NCBI RefSeq assembly: GCF_018139145.2
Contig: NC_059483.1
Coordinates: 2,171,001-2,235,000, forward strand
Length of the DNA: 64,000 nucleotides
From: Gymnogyps californianus
Taxonomy: Eukaryota > Chordata > Aves > Accipitriformes > Cathartidae
Direction of reading: 5' to 3'
The notes beneath the pieces were generated by a model, which saw only the letters and a list, made by a program, of their open reading frames with translations, ran no database searches and was not told the DNA's origin. Position numbers and translations under genes: made by a program. Positions 24,101-38,968 of this stretch are shown here, piece by piece. Every line of letters begins with the position of its first letter. Position 1 is the first letter of the stretch.

Positions 24101-27100
24101 TTTCGAGGCCATTTGTTCTTAGATGTAAAGCCTTTTTTTTTTTTTTTCCCGTCAGGGAATTGATATGGCAATGCTTTCAGGACTGCTGCCAGGGAAAGAG
24201 CGTCCCTATTGCTCCTTCATTACCATGACAGCTATTGGGACCTTTGCTGCGTGTCTCAGTATCTTGGCTGCAGTTCCCGAGACTGAACAATCTTTCCAAA
24301 TGCAGGGAATTCCCTTCGGATAAAGGGAGAGGGACAGTCACAGGAAAGCTTTCATTGCCATTCCTCAAATGTATTTCTTCATGCCCTTCCAGGCAGCTGC
24401 AAACACCACTGAAGTCAGCCGGCACCTCCGTACTGACTCCGGCAGGCTTTGAATCAGCCCGGGACACAAAGGTCAATTAAACCTCCAGCAGTGCCAGTTT
24501 TACAAGTGCAGATGCAGAAATCACAATGCACCAAAATCAAAATATAGGAGATCTTCACTTTTTTTCCCTCTTAACCCACTTAAGTGCCTTACACAGTGAA
24601 AAATGCATTACTGGAGAAAAAAAAAAGACGTGCAAATATTGAGTATCATTAAAATACAAGTAGCTCATACAAATGCAGCTAGGAAAAAGAGCTCCTACAT
24701 TACTACTCCTCTTAGGGAAGGGAGAAGCTGTTAGTAATCACTACAGAGTTCCTCCTCCCTGCAGCTCCTGTCTCAGGTTCTGGATTAGAGGAGCAGAAGT
24801 GCTCACTCATCTGCTCTGTCACCACCCTGACCTTTCCTGAATCGCTGCTCAGTGTCTTGCCTGTCAGTGCCATATACTTTTCACTCCAGATGCTCTCTCT
24901 GGAGCATTTATTACTCAGAGACCTAACTGCTTAGTGCTCCCTCAATCAGTCACAAATGCAAGACATCAGAAGACATCTAAGAATCCAGCTTCTTTGAGAC
25001 CCCAAAGCATGAAGACAAAGAATGCCTTTTCCCAGGAAAACTGAAGGGAAAACCATAGCTATGCTACTTAATGTTTATGCCACGAAGCCATCTCGCATCC
25101 TTATTTTAAACAAGGATGACTTTGCATTAACAATAACGTTGCCCTTTGGTAACGCATCAACTAAAGACTGTGAGTTCGGGTTTGTGACCAGGGAAGGTGC
25201 GGTGTGGAGCTCACGCGCTTCCCGATAACGACGCTTGACCACATTACTAAGCAACACGCATCCTACGTTTCCCATACGCTGTTCAACGTTTCACGCACAG
25301 ATCTTAGCTTTCATCTAAAAAACATAACATGGGTGGGATTTGTTTACACTGGGTGGAAGTATGTATTAAAGCCAAGCCGGCAACCGCAAGTGTTAGAAAC
25401 TGGCAGAAAGGGCAACAGCTGTTATGATACAGAAGTACATATTTGCTTGAAGGCTCTGGCTAGAAAACCATTAGAGAAATCCAGACTGATTCATGCTCTG
25501 CACCCTCACCAGATGACTTCCGATCGAGTAACGCCAACTTTCCTGCAGAAGCCTGAACCCAGACGATGTGCCGGCTCCCTCCCGGCCAGCTGCTTGCATG
25601 CAGGTCATCGACGCCGGGCAGTTTCTGAGACCACGGGGCTGGGACCGCGCAAGTTCTTCCTTTGCAAATTAAACATGAACTGCTGTGCTGCTTTAAAGAG
25701 AAATTTCCTTTAGATAGATTCGTCTTTAATCAAAGTACAGCAGTTAAGTAAGATATTAAACTTATGGTTTAACTATAGCGTCAACAGTTGAATCACAACG
25801 GCTGAGCAAGCAACCAGTGCCAGACAGTCCTTCTTCCCCACGGTGCCTGGGGAGCCCCAGGGAACCAGGTGAAACCAGGCAGGAACGCTCAAGGCTCCAA
25901 CACCTGCACTACCAAATCCACCCCGTGACAGTCCCGTGGCAGGGCCAGGAGAGAAATGCCCACGTACTCCGTAATTGTATTTGCAAGTGGCTGTAAAACA
26001 GTCCAAGCCCCATCTCTGTCACCTGATGGGGAACAAACCTCTTCGTTCTAGGGACAACAGTCAGGGAAGTGGGAGAAGTTGCTCTTCAAGACGTGAAGGC
26101 TTTGACGCATGGGCTGAAGTTCGCGCAGTGGTGAGCCGATCGGAAGGAGACTCCACAAGTTAATTTACAATCTTTAAGCACGCTCCTCCCTCAGCAGGAG
26201 CTTCCAACTCACCCTCCAGAGGATTAGGAAAAGATGGAGAAACATTTCTCTGGGGGTTTTTTGAGCTTCCAATTCAGATTTCCACACTTTGTGTGTGATA
26301 TGAAATGAATATAATAAGCTGCCTGAAGAAGCTTTCCATTGTCATATAAACATGATTGTCCAAAATGAGGAAGGTAAAATACTTTCCCCTAAAAAGTCTG
26401 TAAATATGAAAGTTATCATTGATTGATGAGGTGGTTCAAATTTCCCAAGATTTGCAATTGCGATCGCCACATCTCAAATCTCAGTGAAAGGTTCTTTTTT
26501 TCCCCCCCCTACTAGCCATACATTCCAGTATTTCATTGCTAGCAGCAACATTTTTAGGTGCTTCTCCTAATTATATCCAGCCGTATTCTCAGAATCAAGC
26601 GCCAGTCCTAGATGTATCAGTATCAATCAGCAGTACCTTTCCTCCATATCCAAATGGCTTGACTTGTGCCTGCAAGCTCAGACAAGACATGAATCCTCAG
26701 GTAAAAAAGCCAATCAGTCAGGCTTTTGGGTTTTGTGCAGTCCACGTAGCACTGGAACGGGATGGGCTTTGCCCCTGCCAGGTGACACTACTGCAGATCA
26801 TGGCCACCATGGTCAGACCTCAGCTCCTGGGTGGATAAGCACCTTCACAGAGGTGAACAGTGATCTGGTTACTGTAAAAGGGAAAAAAAAGGGGCTACTC
26901 TGTAGAAAAATAGCAGCAGCCCTCCCAGAATGCCACTAGAGCAAATACAAGTCCTAGCTTTACAGAAATGAAGAAGACTTCTTGTGAGTATTTGTTTTGA
27001 GTAACATCAGCTCCAAGGTGATTTGCTTTGTTCTGCTGGTAGCAGAACGAACTCAGGAGCTTCATGCGTGAGCAGTATGGAACAGCAGCAGAGTGAGCAA

Positions 27101-30100
27101 GACCACGCTGGTGCCAGAGATTAATTTTATGCCTGTGTTGTACTCCCAAGATGTCTTCGTTCCCTCCAGGTCAGGAACAGAGTTCGGGGGAATTGGCTGC
27201 TATTTTTGGGGGGGTGGTAGACTATTTCTTTTTCCCCAGTGCTTATAACAAGACCTCTACTCACAGTAATGCCTGCAAACTCACTTACCCGGCCAGGAGC
27301 TAACGTCTGAGCATGTTGCTCAACCAGACCACAGGCAACAAAGCCATCAGCTGACAATCCCCCAAACCCTCCAGCACAGACCTCAGAGCAGGATGGGAGA
27401 GGGCCAAACACCAACCCCATCAGCAGATTAACCACTTGGCAACTGCTCTGCCTTCCCTATCTGATGGGGTTTGCCCATACAGCTCACGCAGACCTCTACG
27501 GACCGCCCGTGCGCGCGTGTATAACCACCTCGCCCTGTGTGAGGGCTTCAGCGTCAGCGCTGGCGGCTGAGGTCCCCGAGTCCAGAGGGGCCACAAAGCT
27601 CCGGTTGTGTGCTTGGTCCGTTGTTTCAAGTGACACGCTGCCAGTGGGGCAGGGGACCCACAGCAGAGCCGCCTCGGTCCTCCTCCAGCGAGCGGTGAGC
27701 TCCCGCGCCCCAAAACTGCCTGCATCCCCCTGGCACGATGCTGGCTAACTGCAAAAAAGCAAACGTTTGCAGAAACCAAACACTAAGAGTGCCACGTGCA
27801 CGTTCCCACCTAACCACGTCCCTTTGGGTTGCGCCCTACGGAATCTGGATGAATTGCATTAAGGGGTCCAATGCATAATAAAGAAAGGCAAGAATTGCCC
27901 TGCTTTTGTGTCCCTCCTCCTCCTTTTCGGTCTTGCATCAGCTTTTTTTTTTTTCTTTCCCCCCTTGCATTAACTTCAAACTCCCTCCCTTGGCCTGCAA
28001 TTACAGCATAGAAACCCCCCCAGCAATGCAATGATTTCTCCGGGCTCTCCAGCTTGAGAAGTTTACTGCCCACACTGGGTTTACACTGTGTTTATTTAAT
28101 GGCTCAGTTAGGAAACTCAGAGAGTCAGATCCGTGCACGGGATATGCACAGATCACAGCAAGACCTGGCAAAAGCACCTGGGAGCTCTCTAGCCTAAAAC
28201 CAGTGCAGCGTCAGGCCACGTTGCTTCCCTATCATTCACAACGAAAACCGGAGAATATTGCTCCCCCTTCTCTGTGAGAAAAATCCCCCATTTCAGCGGG
28301 GTTACACACAGAGCTGGGCTACCGACACCCAGCCTTGGGCCGCGGTCAGCCACATGGTTCACAGCCCCGGTTTCTCCATGGGATGGCATGCAATGGGCTG
28401 CAGCCCTCAGGAGCAAGCTTCGCCTCCTCGATTTCTGTCTCGTTGCTGTGAAAACTGCAGCATCAAGGACGCCGGTCCCACATCTACAACCCTTGTAAAC
28501 CAGTCCGTAGTTAATCACATCAAACTCACAGGCTTTGCTAGTGCTGACAGTCCTGCTCCTCCACTTTCTATCCCTTCTGTCAGGCCAAACTGCGTTCGGA
28601 TGCTGTAGGAAGCATCGAGGCCGTTTCTCTTAGTTTTATATAAACAGAAATTCTCCTGTGGGACTCTCTGGCTGTTTTAGTTTCGTATTACATTCCATGG
28701 AGCAGCACAACCAACACAGAAGAATACAGAATCTGGCCCACAGTGAATAAGCATGAAAATCAGGTGATGGCCAGACAGGCACAGCCAAGAAGAGGTTTCT
28801 CTCCTGGCCAACAGACAGCATTAAAGAAATGACAAAACCGAGCACCTGGCTCCTAACACACTAGTACAAGTTCTGCTCCCATCTCCAAGGCCCACAACTT
28901 ACTTTTATGCTATTCGGAAATCTCCTTCTCCCAGCTCCAAACCAAGACTTGACATTATTAAAGGGAGTAATACCTCTCAGGGCAGAACACAAATTTAAAA
29001 CACTTGTCCCAAATAACAGGAGGTAGTAATTAGGCTCCAGCACTTCCAAAGCAGCATCCCTCAGCTACACCCTTTCCTGCACTGCTACACGGATGTAGGA
29101 CATGTACCATGGCCATGCTGTTAAAATGCAGGCTACGGGAGGCTGGCTTTCTTTATCTGTTTCATAAATCAGCTCCTCTGTTTTCATCTTCCTCCTTCAC
29201 TCTGCCCTCTCCTCTATGAGCTTTGCTCCCCGCCTGTTTAAACTTTTTGCTTTTTTTCTTGTTGCTGCCCCTTATCCTGGTCCCACTTTTTTTTTTTTTA
29301 TTTTTCTGAAGGTGCTTCCTTAAATAATTCTTCTCTCTCTCTTACTCCTTACTCCCTTTTGCTATCATCTTCTCTTTCTCACAGTTAACCAGGGGCTCCT
29401 TCCTCTTCCCTGAGGTTTCCTGCGAGGCCATTTGCATTCTTTCTCAATCACATCAAATAGGTGATTTCAATTTAGCAGCAACCAGGGAAACACCTGGCAA
29501 CATCCGACACCCACATGGCATCAAAGCCTCCTGCCGCCTCTGTTCACCAAATCCCACTGAACTCTTGTTCTGCAAAGCAGAAGCTCAGCTTCACCTTGCG
29601 ACAAAGCGATGGGGTGTACGAGGCGCTGCCATCGTCCCCTGCCGCGGAGCCATTCCCAAAGCCACCCTTCTCCTCTGCTCTCGGCGGTATGTGTCTTGTC
29701 AGTTCTGACTATACCAACATCATACTGTGCATCTCTTCAGGCCAGGAAGGGCAGCCCTCCTGCTCTTGCGATGCAAAAAATAAAGGAAGTGAATGATGCT
29801 GATGCTCCCCGTCCCTGCGCAGCTGCAGGGTGAGGGCTGAGCTTACGGCCGCTGCAAGGATCGAATGCCCGAGGCAAAATAACCGGGCCACAAGGACCTT
29901 GCCCCGCTATAGCGCCTGTGCCCTCAGGGAGGAGCAGAAAGTTAAAGAAGACAAGTCTTTACATGGCTTTTAGAAAGTAGATATGTTCGTTATAAGCTGA
30001 TTAAAATTCCTTACAAATACGCTGTAAAGTTAGCTCTGGAATCAATGAATGGTCACGGATCTCCTCAAGCCCAGGATTTATGTTTAAGAAACTCTATCGT

Positions 30101-31740
30101 TATGGTAAACCTACAAAGAGCGTGTCCAACTGGCTAAATAGGGACAGCAAACACCCTGGGTTAACGCTTCTACAAGAGAGCCTCCGGGTCACTTTGTTCA
30201 TCCCGACTGCCATTTTAAAGACGGGCTGAAACTGCAATTCCAGGTAAAATAAGTCAACCTAGAAACAGATGTTTTCAAAAAGGCATATGGAAGCAAAACG
30301 AGTATGGTTTTACATATCACTTTTTCAGTCTCAAACTGTTTCAGATAGAATTTGTAGGGAAAAACATCTCCAGATGCTCTAGATGACTCTCAGCCAAAGG
30401 TTCACATGCTGAGAAAGCAGAGGGGAAGCAGCCCTGTACCAATTACACTGACCCAAAGCTTCAGAACTTGTTCTTCAGGCCAGCCAGAAAATTTATTAGA
30501 GTGATGTATGAATTGCTAGATTTTTTTAGAGTTTTCTGATTCATCTGGAGGTTTACTTGCTCTCTGACTTTTGAGATGCTAGTCTGCACTTTCAATCCTT
30601 CTGCAGCCACCATGACAGCTAGAAAGTCGCTTCATTTTAAACCAAAAGCGGAGCTCTTGGGTAATCACTCGCCGTCAGGTGTGGGAGCTCTGGACACACA
30701 CCGCGAGCCTCACAAAGCAGGGGCAGTGCTGCTAAAGCAAAGGTGAGAAGGTGCATGTGCATGCCTTGAAAGGACACGCCATCGCTGCCCGTACTGGGGG
30801 AAGATGAGCTGTGCCAGCCCCATCCCACGCCGGTGGCAGCGGCCATCCCCAGTGCACCGACTCAGCCCGTGCCCAGCCGGCGTTGCTGGGCTGCTGCCAT
30901 CCTGTGCCCCTGCCGCACCGCCACCCAGGACCCTCGTGATGCCTCCGCTCCGGCCCCGTGTGCTGCAGACACAGACATTTCCCAAGAAGAGATGCAAGGG
31001 TGATGGGGGAAAGAGGGCCGGTCTGCACCCCTGAGCGAGGAGAGAGGCACACGGGGCGCATGGGGCAGCACTCGGGTCTAAGCTGCGGCTGCAGAGGGGG
31101 TTTTGAGGGAGGCTTGTTCCCACAGTCACTGGTGCATCCCTACTGCAGGACCAGCAACCTCCTCCCACCCAGACCAGGGCTGATTTCACATCCTTCCAGC
31201 CCAGCGTCCCTTCCCAAAGCTGCGGGAACTGCTGTAATGCAGCTACTACCACGGCGCTTCCCGATGTCCAGCCTCCCCGCTGCCCAATTCCTCCTCGTGG
31301 CACCCTGTCTGGAATCAGTTGGCAAATAATGCGAGCAAAGGACCGCATTTTCTCTGCCTCCGAAAGCATCCAGCCCGCTCTCTGCTGCACTAAAACGCCA
31401 GATAAACAAACAGCGTAAGGGTGCAGTGCCGACATCTCCAGCAGGAAACAAAGCGCAGAACTTGCTCTATTTTAATCCCGTCAAGGGTCTTCTTGGAAGC
31501 GAGGCAGAGCCCGGCTGTGCAGAGTTAAGAATGAAACCCTATTTTTAGCCTGTCCCCGGTGAGGTAAGTGCGCGTGAGTCAGACCCCGGCGTGGGATGTT
31601 GCATAAGACTGGGGCCTGCGCTGCAGCTCCCGGCGCACGGGGGTGCGAGGAGGATGGAGGGAGCCTTCCCTCGCCGCTTCCTGGCATTGTCATTTCAAGA
31701 CAGACCCTTCACGGTATTTAAATGCAGGGTTCTTTCTTCC
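21199..31740. other. Intergenic: no gene recognised
   Basis: Only short frames without family signatures. Homopolymers visible are C12 at 21802-21813, T15 at 24133-24147, T12 at 27943-27954 and T13 at 29287-29299. A pyrimidine-rich stretch runs about 29160-29420. The 169-codon frame at 25204-25713 has no motif I recognise. Confidence 0.6.
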
Positions 31741-31742
31741 TT

Positions 31743-31767
31743 CCCCCCCCCCCTCACCCCCCCCCCC
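31743..31767. repeat. Paired C11 tracts (G-rich on the minus strand)
   Basis: Two runs of 11 C separated by TCA. The complementary strand could form a G-quadruplex. The block sits immediately beside an AT-rich, homeodomain-motif-rich stretch. Confidence 0.8.
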
Positions 31768-31770
31768 GAA

Positions 31771-32000
31771 AAATTTAATTAGAAACAGCAGTAGGCTGGT
31801 TATGTAATGTGATTAATTGCAGCATTAGAGTGAAAAAATATAGGGCATACAGGTCTTAAAGATTCACATGCAAAGTCATGTGTGGGAGTGAGAGAGACAG
31901 GGGTGAAATGCAAGTCTTATCTGTTTGATTAGGTACTTTTCATGGGGCAGTGATTTATTCCCTGAGTAATTTAATCGGAGTAATCTGCAGATAGGTTAAA
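31771..32000. promoter_or_regulatory. Enhancer-like AT-rich block with a D-box motif
   Basis: CpG-poor sequence with TTAATTA (31775-31781), a perfect D-box type octamer TTATGTAA (31800-31807) and ATTAATTG (31812-31819), then further TAAT cores to about 31980. Such density is typical of conserved non-coding elements. The call is by appearance; no alignment was available. Confidence 0.25.
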
Positions 32001-32016
32001 AAAAAAAAAAAAAAAA
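31998..32016. repeat. A19 homopolymer
   Basis: An uninterrupted run of 19 A. No retroposon body is recognised upstream of it, because the preceding 200 bp look like unique sequence. Confidence 0.8.
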
Positions 32017-35000
32017 GAGCAAATAAACATCCAGAAGACAACAGAACAAAATTGCTTTCACAGCATCTCTAAAGGTTAGATCTGTACCTTGCTAGCAGGA
32101 TGTTACCCTCCGCAGCAGACCTGCCCCTTAATAGCATTCACTCACACCAATAAAAATGAGGTTTTCCACTGAGTCATGATTAATGAACTGCAGGCACATG
32201 CCGAATGGCAGAACTGCAACTAACTTTCACTACGCTGGAACTTTATCCGAGGGAATATCTGAAGCTTCAGGATTACTTTTTCCCCCCTGCCTTTTGTAAA
32301 CCTCTCACCAGGGAAGACCCGAAGCCCAAGCTGGCATTCCCTCCTGCCCGGGACCTCCAAACACCCGACACTGACGGGTGCAGCTCTGTAAATGGTGTAC
32401 TCTCCACGGCTGTTGATTAAATTCAACCTAGTTCAATAATGGCAAGAAGTCACCGGCGTATTTGATTCCTCAAGTGTCCCCTATGTCGATGGGCTAAGCG
32501 AAGGCACGTCTTCGTTGCAAAACAACGGACCGTCGGGGTCTGACTGAGCAGCCTCACTGCGAAACTGAACTCGGCGAGGCTGAGTGAGTGCCGCTAAGAC
32601 TTGAGGAGGCATATCTGGATGTATTTTAGCACTGCAGTTTTTTCAGAGTGAAAGAACTGTTGTTAACATTCATGGAAGGGAAGATGAAAAGGCACTGGAG
32701 AAGGGAGCTTGTGGCAGGGTACCAAGGACATCTCAGCAGGTTTTATCCTGTGCTCTCGCTGGGGAGAGGAAGGTTCACAGCCTAAGTATGGCTGTTCTTA
32801 TACTATAGATTATTCTCCAGGATTGTCTTGATGCCAGCTACCCCTAAACTCAAATCTAAGGCTCCAGTGAATGAAGAAGTATTAATTTAAGGCAGCCTAT
32901 GAGTAAGTGCCTGAGCTCCCTCTGAAGTGAAGGCTCTTCACTCGGTGAGCTCAGTCTAGTTCTAGTAAGCTTCATTACTGGCAACCTTAGCTGTAAAGCC
33001 ACAGTTGGAAACAGAAAAACCTCTAGACTTGATCGCTCCTGAATAAAAACTTTATTTCCTACAGCCATGCCATACCCTTGCAATGATTTCAGAGGCCCCT
33101 GCTTCTGGAGTTGTCAAGCAGCAAAATGCCAAGATTAATTTAAAAGCAGCTTTAAAATTACCTTGGGTTTGCATCTTGTTTGATTGCTTTACTAATAAGA
33201 AAAACACTAAATGATTCATATTAGAAAAATAGATTTCAACGGTCTTCTAAGGCAGGCCCGGTGCTAACTCTGAATCAAGGCACGCCGAAGTGATGAAAGC
33301 AGAAATACCCTTCCACGAGGCTTCCAGTCTCACTGGAGACATAATGCGAAGGAGAGTGAACTGGCCAAGAAGTCTCAAGCCATTAGCTGGGTTTGTGCAG
33401 CTACACAGCATTGCAATATTCCTCAGCCGCTTTCATGTATTTCTAAAGCTTTCCTCACCACTGCACACGATAGCTACGCATGAAACACATCCATCGATTT
33501 AGCATTTGACTTCCTCTGTCCCAGTGCATGCGTTATGTATCACTTGAGCATGCTTTCTTCCTTACGCAGAAACTATTCGTAGACAATTACCGGGCCAGAT
33601 CCAGAAGATGCTGCTCGCTGAAACTTTCCCTGGAACCATTTTCCAGTGGAGACTTTTTTCCGCTCTTAGAAACTGGACAAAGAAAAACTCTTCAGGTCTG
33701 TCAGTGATATCTAAGCGCACAGTAAAATATCTCTTGAAGAAATCAAGATCAAAGCTCATACAATTAGGGACAAACTAAAATCAAGGGCACCTTTACTGAA
33801 GCTCATTAAAAATATCCTTTGTACCGCTCTCCTACGTGGCACCCAAAGTCTCATGAATACAGTGGTCTAATGAGAATGCAATGAGGCTTTTTTTCCTCCA
33901 GTATTTTTCTTTTCCATACTTAGCAAATGTCATAGTTTAATTAAGGGATGTCAAAGGCACAGAGAACTGCCCTGAGATAATCGTCGCCTGCTGCTAGATA
34001 AATGCTGAGGTGAAGACAAGCAAGAAGGGCTATCATGCAAACGCTAAATTGTGGAGAGAGGGCAAAGTTCAAAAAATGGAACTGACAAAACCTTCATTTA
34101 CAGAGGTGGGCTGAAGGAGCTGCTTTTGCCGGCCTTTGCGAACGAGCCCCTCCGCTCCAGGTCCCCCTTGCAGCCGTTCCTGAGCTCGCTGACTTCGCTC
34201 ACGCCTCTTCTCGCTCCCACGTCGTCCCTTGCAGGAAGATTCACTCCGAAGTATCTCAAGGCGTTCTGCGGGCCGAGTGTCTTCAGCATCACGTACACGC
34301 TGCTGACACTGCCCTCTCGTTAGAGCAGCCGGCTGACGCTCGGCGCGGCCGCACAAGCCCTTAACTAACGCAGGAGCGCCGGATCCCGGCTCCCACCGCT
34401 GCTGCAGTCACCACACAGCCAGGAGCCCCTTGCAAAGCGCTCGCTGAAGAACTGACCTCAAGCCATTTAAATTGCTACAAAGGCTCTTACTGACTTCCTT
34501 CAGGACCTTACCGACAGCCTTTAATTTAGTCTTTAAAAGCATGCATGTCTTTTTATTAATATTTACCAAAGCCCTTCCAGTCTCTGACTCTTTGATTTTA
34601 CAACCTTTTATGATTCTCACTAGATGAAGTTTTCTTTTTCTGAAAAACAACCCAACCCCAAGCCAGCCGGCTGCCGGCTCCTCTCTCCTGGTGTCCGCCC
34701 TTGCTTTCACAGGAAGGTTGTCTCGCTCTCCTTTCCCTTTTTCCACATAGGTCAATATTGATCTGATCATTCCAGCAGCAGTTTTGTGCTAACGGCTGTC
34801 TCTGTGCTGTGCCCTCTGATGAATTCATGACCTGCAAACCGTCCTTCTTTCCTGCTTGTCGCCCCTGTCTGGGTTCATTCCATTAGTTCACAACTTACTT
34901 CACAGAATTTTTTACCAGAAGGGTGGTCTACGCTTTATTTCACCAATTACTCCCGTTTCTCAACTTCTGTGCAGAGATGACGGCACAATGCCTTACGGGT

Positions 35001-38000
35001 TCCCTGTCTCTTCAAAATTATCTCCAAATTAATATACAGGTACTGTGCTTCCAGCAAATATTTCCTTTTAATGGAAATCATGCCCTAAAAATAGCTTGCT
35101 AGAGTCCCTGTAGAAGTTCATCAACGTGTAGTGCTCTGAAGATGGCCGGACAGGGCTCAGCTCAAGTCTCGATCCCTATTCCCAATGAGCGGAGCACCAG
35201 CCACGCAGAAATCAAAGGAAATGTCTCTGTGGAATCGCAACACCTCCTAGAACTTCCCCACAGCGCTGCGGACAATGGCAAGCATGGGGCTACAGCATTT
35301 TCAGACTCCATAGGTCAAGCAAGATGGAGAATTTTTCTTTGATCGTGACTGATTTCTCCCTGCATTATTAACAAACAGCTGTACGTTGACCGGCTTTGAT
35401 GTATACTTTATCTGACCCACTGGTGAGGTTCTTCAAGTGGGACCACCAGACAGAGGTCCCTGGGGTGAAGGGTTCATAAAGTAAGTAATTGCAAATAACA
35501 AAGAGGAGCCAAATGAATTCCTTCACACTGAAAAACGGCATACGTCTTCTGAGCCAGGAAACAAAAGAAGGATTTCCATGGCATTCCTCTACAAAACTAT
35601 CAATCATTTCATTGCCATGAAACAAGCTTCATAAAATATTCTGTAGTTTCACCAATAAACTCTAATAAAACTAAGCCCCCATACTGCTTAATTGCACTTA
35701 TTAGCAAGCCAATTGTCTGCCAGATTTATTTTGTTATGCGAGCCACGCTTGTAAGGAAGGGCATGGGATTTTTAATCAAACCTGTGATACTCGCTACAAG
35801 ACAGACTTTTGAAGGGCACAACTTCACCCAAACAAGAACATCCATCATAGCTGGACACAGAGAAGAGGTGACTGTATCTTGTGATATGAAAACATACAGT
35901 TGTATAAAGATTTATCTCCTCCATCACACTCTGACTCTAATATATTTGCAGACCTACTTGATGGACCTCCAGGGCAACCCGGGGCTGACCTGTAGCAGCT
36001 TCTCCTAGGTTCCTGCCCAGGTGTGGGGAGTCACGGCACAGCGGCCGCTGACAGCCAACCCGAGCACATAAATCATTGACAGAAACACAGATTCACATCC
36101 ACGCTATCTTTAAGTAGGAGTTTTAGCAGAATGCGGGAATACTAAATCCAAGGCTTAATTTAGGGTGGTATCTCGGTACGAACAATTTCCCCTGGCACAC
36201 CGACTGCTTCCACCGACGACGAGACGTGGCAGGCAGCAGTCTGAAAGCATCCATCCCTTCCCGCGATGCTCCGCAGGCCTCTGCGGGCGCCTCATCTCCC
36301 AGGGAGACACCGAGCGCAGCTGCTGTTACCATGGCTTTGCGAGAGAGACCTTTAGCAAACACACAGCGCTCGCCAATAAAAGCTGCCGTCGGCACGGGCA
36401 CCTCTCGCCGGTTAGCACAGCCGTACGTGCCGGGGACCACTGCTTCGCGGCAGCCTCGGCACCCTGCAACTGCACATCCCAGCAAAGGCCTCTCTCAGTA
36501 TTCTCCCTTGCTCATACGCCTCCAGTAACATTTAGGCTCAGAAATTTAAGTTAGTACTCGCTCTAAAATTCTACACAGTTTGGCTTTTATACAGGTTCAA
36601 CTCCACGTAATTCACTGTTGTAATTCAGTAGTTAGACCCAAGATTAAGTTAACCCATTTTTCACTTCAGTTGGGTTACTCAAAGACAATTTTCGGTGGAA
36701 TATGAGCCCTCAGCTTTAAACAAATGCTCCGTGTTTCTTATTAAACACTTTTTTCCTGTTTCCTGACAAGGAGGTGAGCGAACGGTGGGACTAAGGAAAC
36801 CTCGTTTCTTGCAAACCTAGGAGACTGCTACTCGCGCGAGTTTGGTTCCTGCGAAGCCACAAGGACTGACTGCAAATTTCACAAAGTTGAGCGCTTCAGT
36901 GTCGTTCTGCCTCCGTCCGCCTTTCCCTTCCTCCCTCACGCAAATACGCTCATGCCCAAAGAGTGTAACGTTGCTACTCCTTTCCCAGCTGGGACAGCTG
37001 CATCTCTCGCTCCTCTTTTAGCTACCTATTTTAGCAAAATGCAACTCCGCAGCTTGGTCTGCTTTGTAAAATCGGCCTGGTCCCAGCCCAGAGTTGCTTG
37101 GCGAGCACACAGACACAGGCAGAGGTCACATCAGCGTTGCCTCCCTAGCAGAAGCGTTCTCCGGTGGACTCTGAACTCGCTGCTCGCTGTCACGCTACCT
37201 GTGTCGTTTCTTGGATGGCGCCCGTCATTAAGATTTCTTAGGTCACAGAAAGCACCGCGATTGAACTTTCCTTCCAGACATTTATCTCAATAACCCATGC
37301 ACATCTTTAGCACACCGCCCTGCTCTTATTACTTCCATGAATATTCCAGGCAGGACTGGTACACCTATCACAAAGGTTGTCCAATGCTTTCCACAATAAA
37401 ACCCCAGTTTTAAGCTGATTACAACTTTGAAAAGCTTCACTGGTTCTTTCAACCAACGTAACAGGGGGGGCAGGGATCTTTTATCCATGCTAAAATAATT
37501 CTAAAAATGTTTTTTGTGAAAAGGTCTAATGCCACTGCGCCTTGGGACTGCAGCCCAAAATCTGACAGTGGAGGGAGGGGTGAGCTTTGCCATCTTAACG
37601 ATGAAGCAATCAACCTGAGAACAACCGATAAGCTTCTGAGAAGCTGCAGCTTGCGCACTATCTCAGTAGAGGTTTGCTAGATGCTCCCAGCTAAATTTCC
37701 CAAAGACTTCACCTACGTGAGGCCCAGTGAGATCTCCTCTGCAACTGCAGATGGTCTGGGCTCAGGACTGGGCACTTGGACTGAAGATAAGACATTTAAT
37801 CTCCTTGTGACCTTTGGGGGTGGAAGCTGCCCCGTTTGAGAGCCAGGAGGACAACACCTGGACTGGTGTTCAAGAAACTGCCGCTCGTTTTCCCACAAAC
37901 TCATTTTCCAGAAACTGGTAGGGAGTGGTAGGGCTGGAAAGGGGATTGGGAGCGGCCAGGCAAGGATGTTAGCACTCCCGAAGTCCCCAAGCCCGATGTC

Positions 38001-38940
38001 TGGCGGTTCCCTTTCAGAGCTCGGACCAGGTCCTAAGGCTTCCGACTCCCACCACTCCTCTGCCATCTGCAAGTGTCCACGAAACCTCCCGGCAAGACGT
38101 CCTGCCTCTGCTGACAGACACGACGGCGCAGCAGCATTGCCCATCTGCTCCACCACTTGCCATCAGCTCCCAGGGCAGCCGAGCCGCAAGCACCCGTATG
38201 CACCCTGCAAAAGGCCAGGAGAGCATGGCTCACTGTGCCCCAGCGCTGGGTTTGAGGCACGTGGGGCTTTTAAGGCCTCAAGCCACACACTGAATAATGC
38301 AGGTAAAGCAGAACACTGAGTACTTGTTCATTAAGTGAATACCATCCGCTCCGCTCACCCGATGAGACAGGGCTCCTGTGGACAAAGCAGGAGATGGTTA
38401 TCTAATAAGGCTTCGAATTCATGACCAAAGATAAGTCAAATTAATTTTGCACCGGCATCCCTTAACTTTTCAGTCCTAGATTTTGCAGCCACAGAAGTGG
38501 CCTTTTAGGATTGTTTCATGCCTGTGCGTTAATCATTTGGGGCTTCACTGCGCCAGCTGCTGTACGCAGGTCTACGTGGGGACGAGACACGGGAGGACAC
38601 CACGGCGCAGCAGGCGGGCGAGGGAAGGCTGGTGCAGCAGCAGTGCAGCGCGCAGCGCGTGCAGCGGTGCAGAGGCAAGACAGGCTCCGGCTGCCAGCGG
38701 CGGTTTGCTAAGCACGCCATGAGGCTATTCGGGGAGGACAGCAGGGTGACCCTTCGCGTGCACCCTCACGCTTCCCACACGCACGCGAGGCAGCGTGGAG
38801 GAAGCTTACGCGCGCGTGTAGATGTAAAGAAGGAAACGATGTCCGTTTTGCACCGTTTCCCGGAGCTTCCAGAGCAGGATGCCGTTGCATCAGCTGGAAC
38901 GCAGCCAGGCCCCCAACATCCACCGTCCCTCCGGGGCCAA
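32017..38940. other. Intergenic: no gene recognised
   Basis: Short frames only. Composition alternates between AT-rich blocks (about 32600-33280, 33540-34080, 35600-35960 and 36540-36760) and moderate-GC blocks. No RNA gene or element is recognised. Confidence 0.6.
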
Positions 38941-38968
38941 CATTCACACCATTTCTGTGAACAGCGTT

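Noticed and set aside
25204..25713. 169-codon plus-strand frame
   Set aside because: No motif, no CpG-island promoter and no convincing splice context; its length is compatible with chance in 64 kb.
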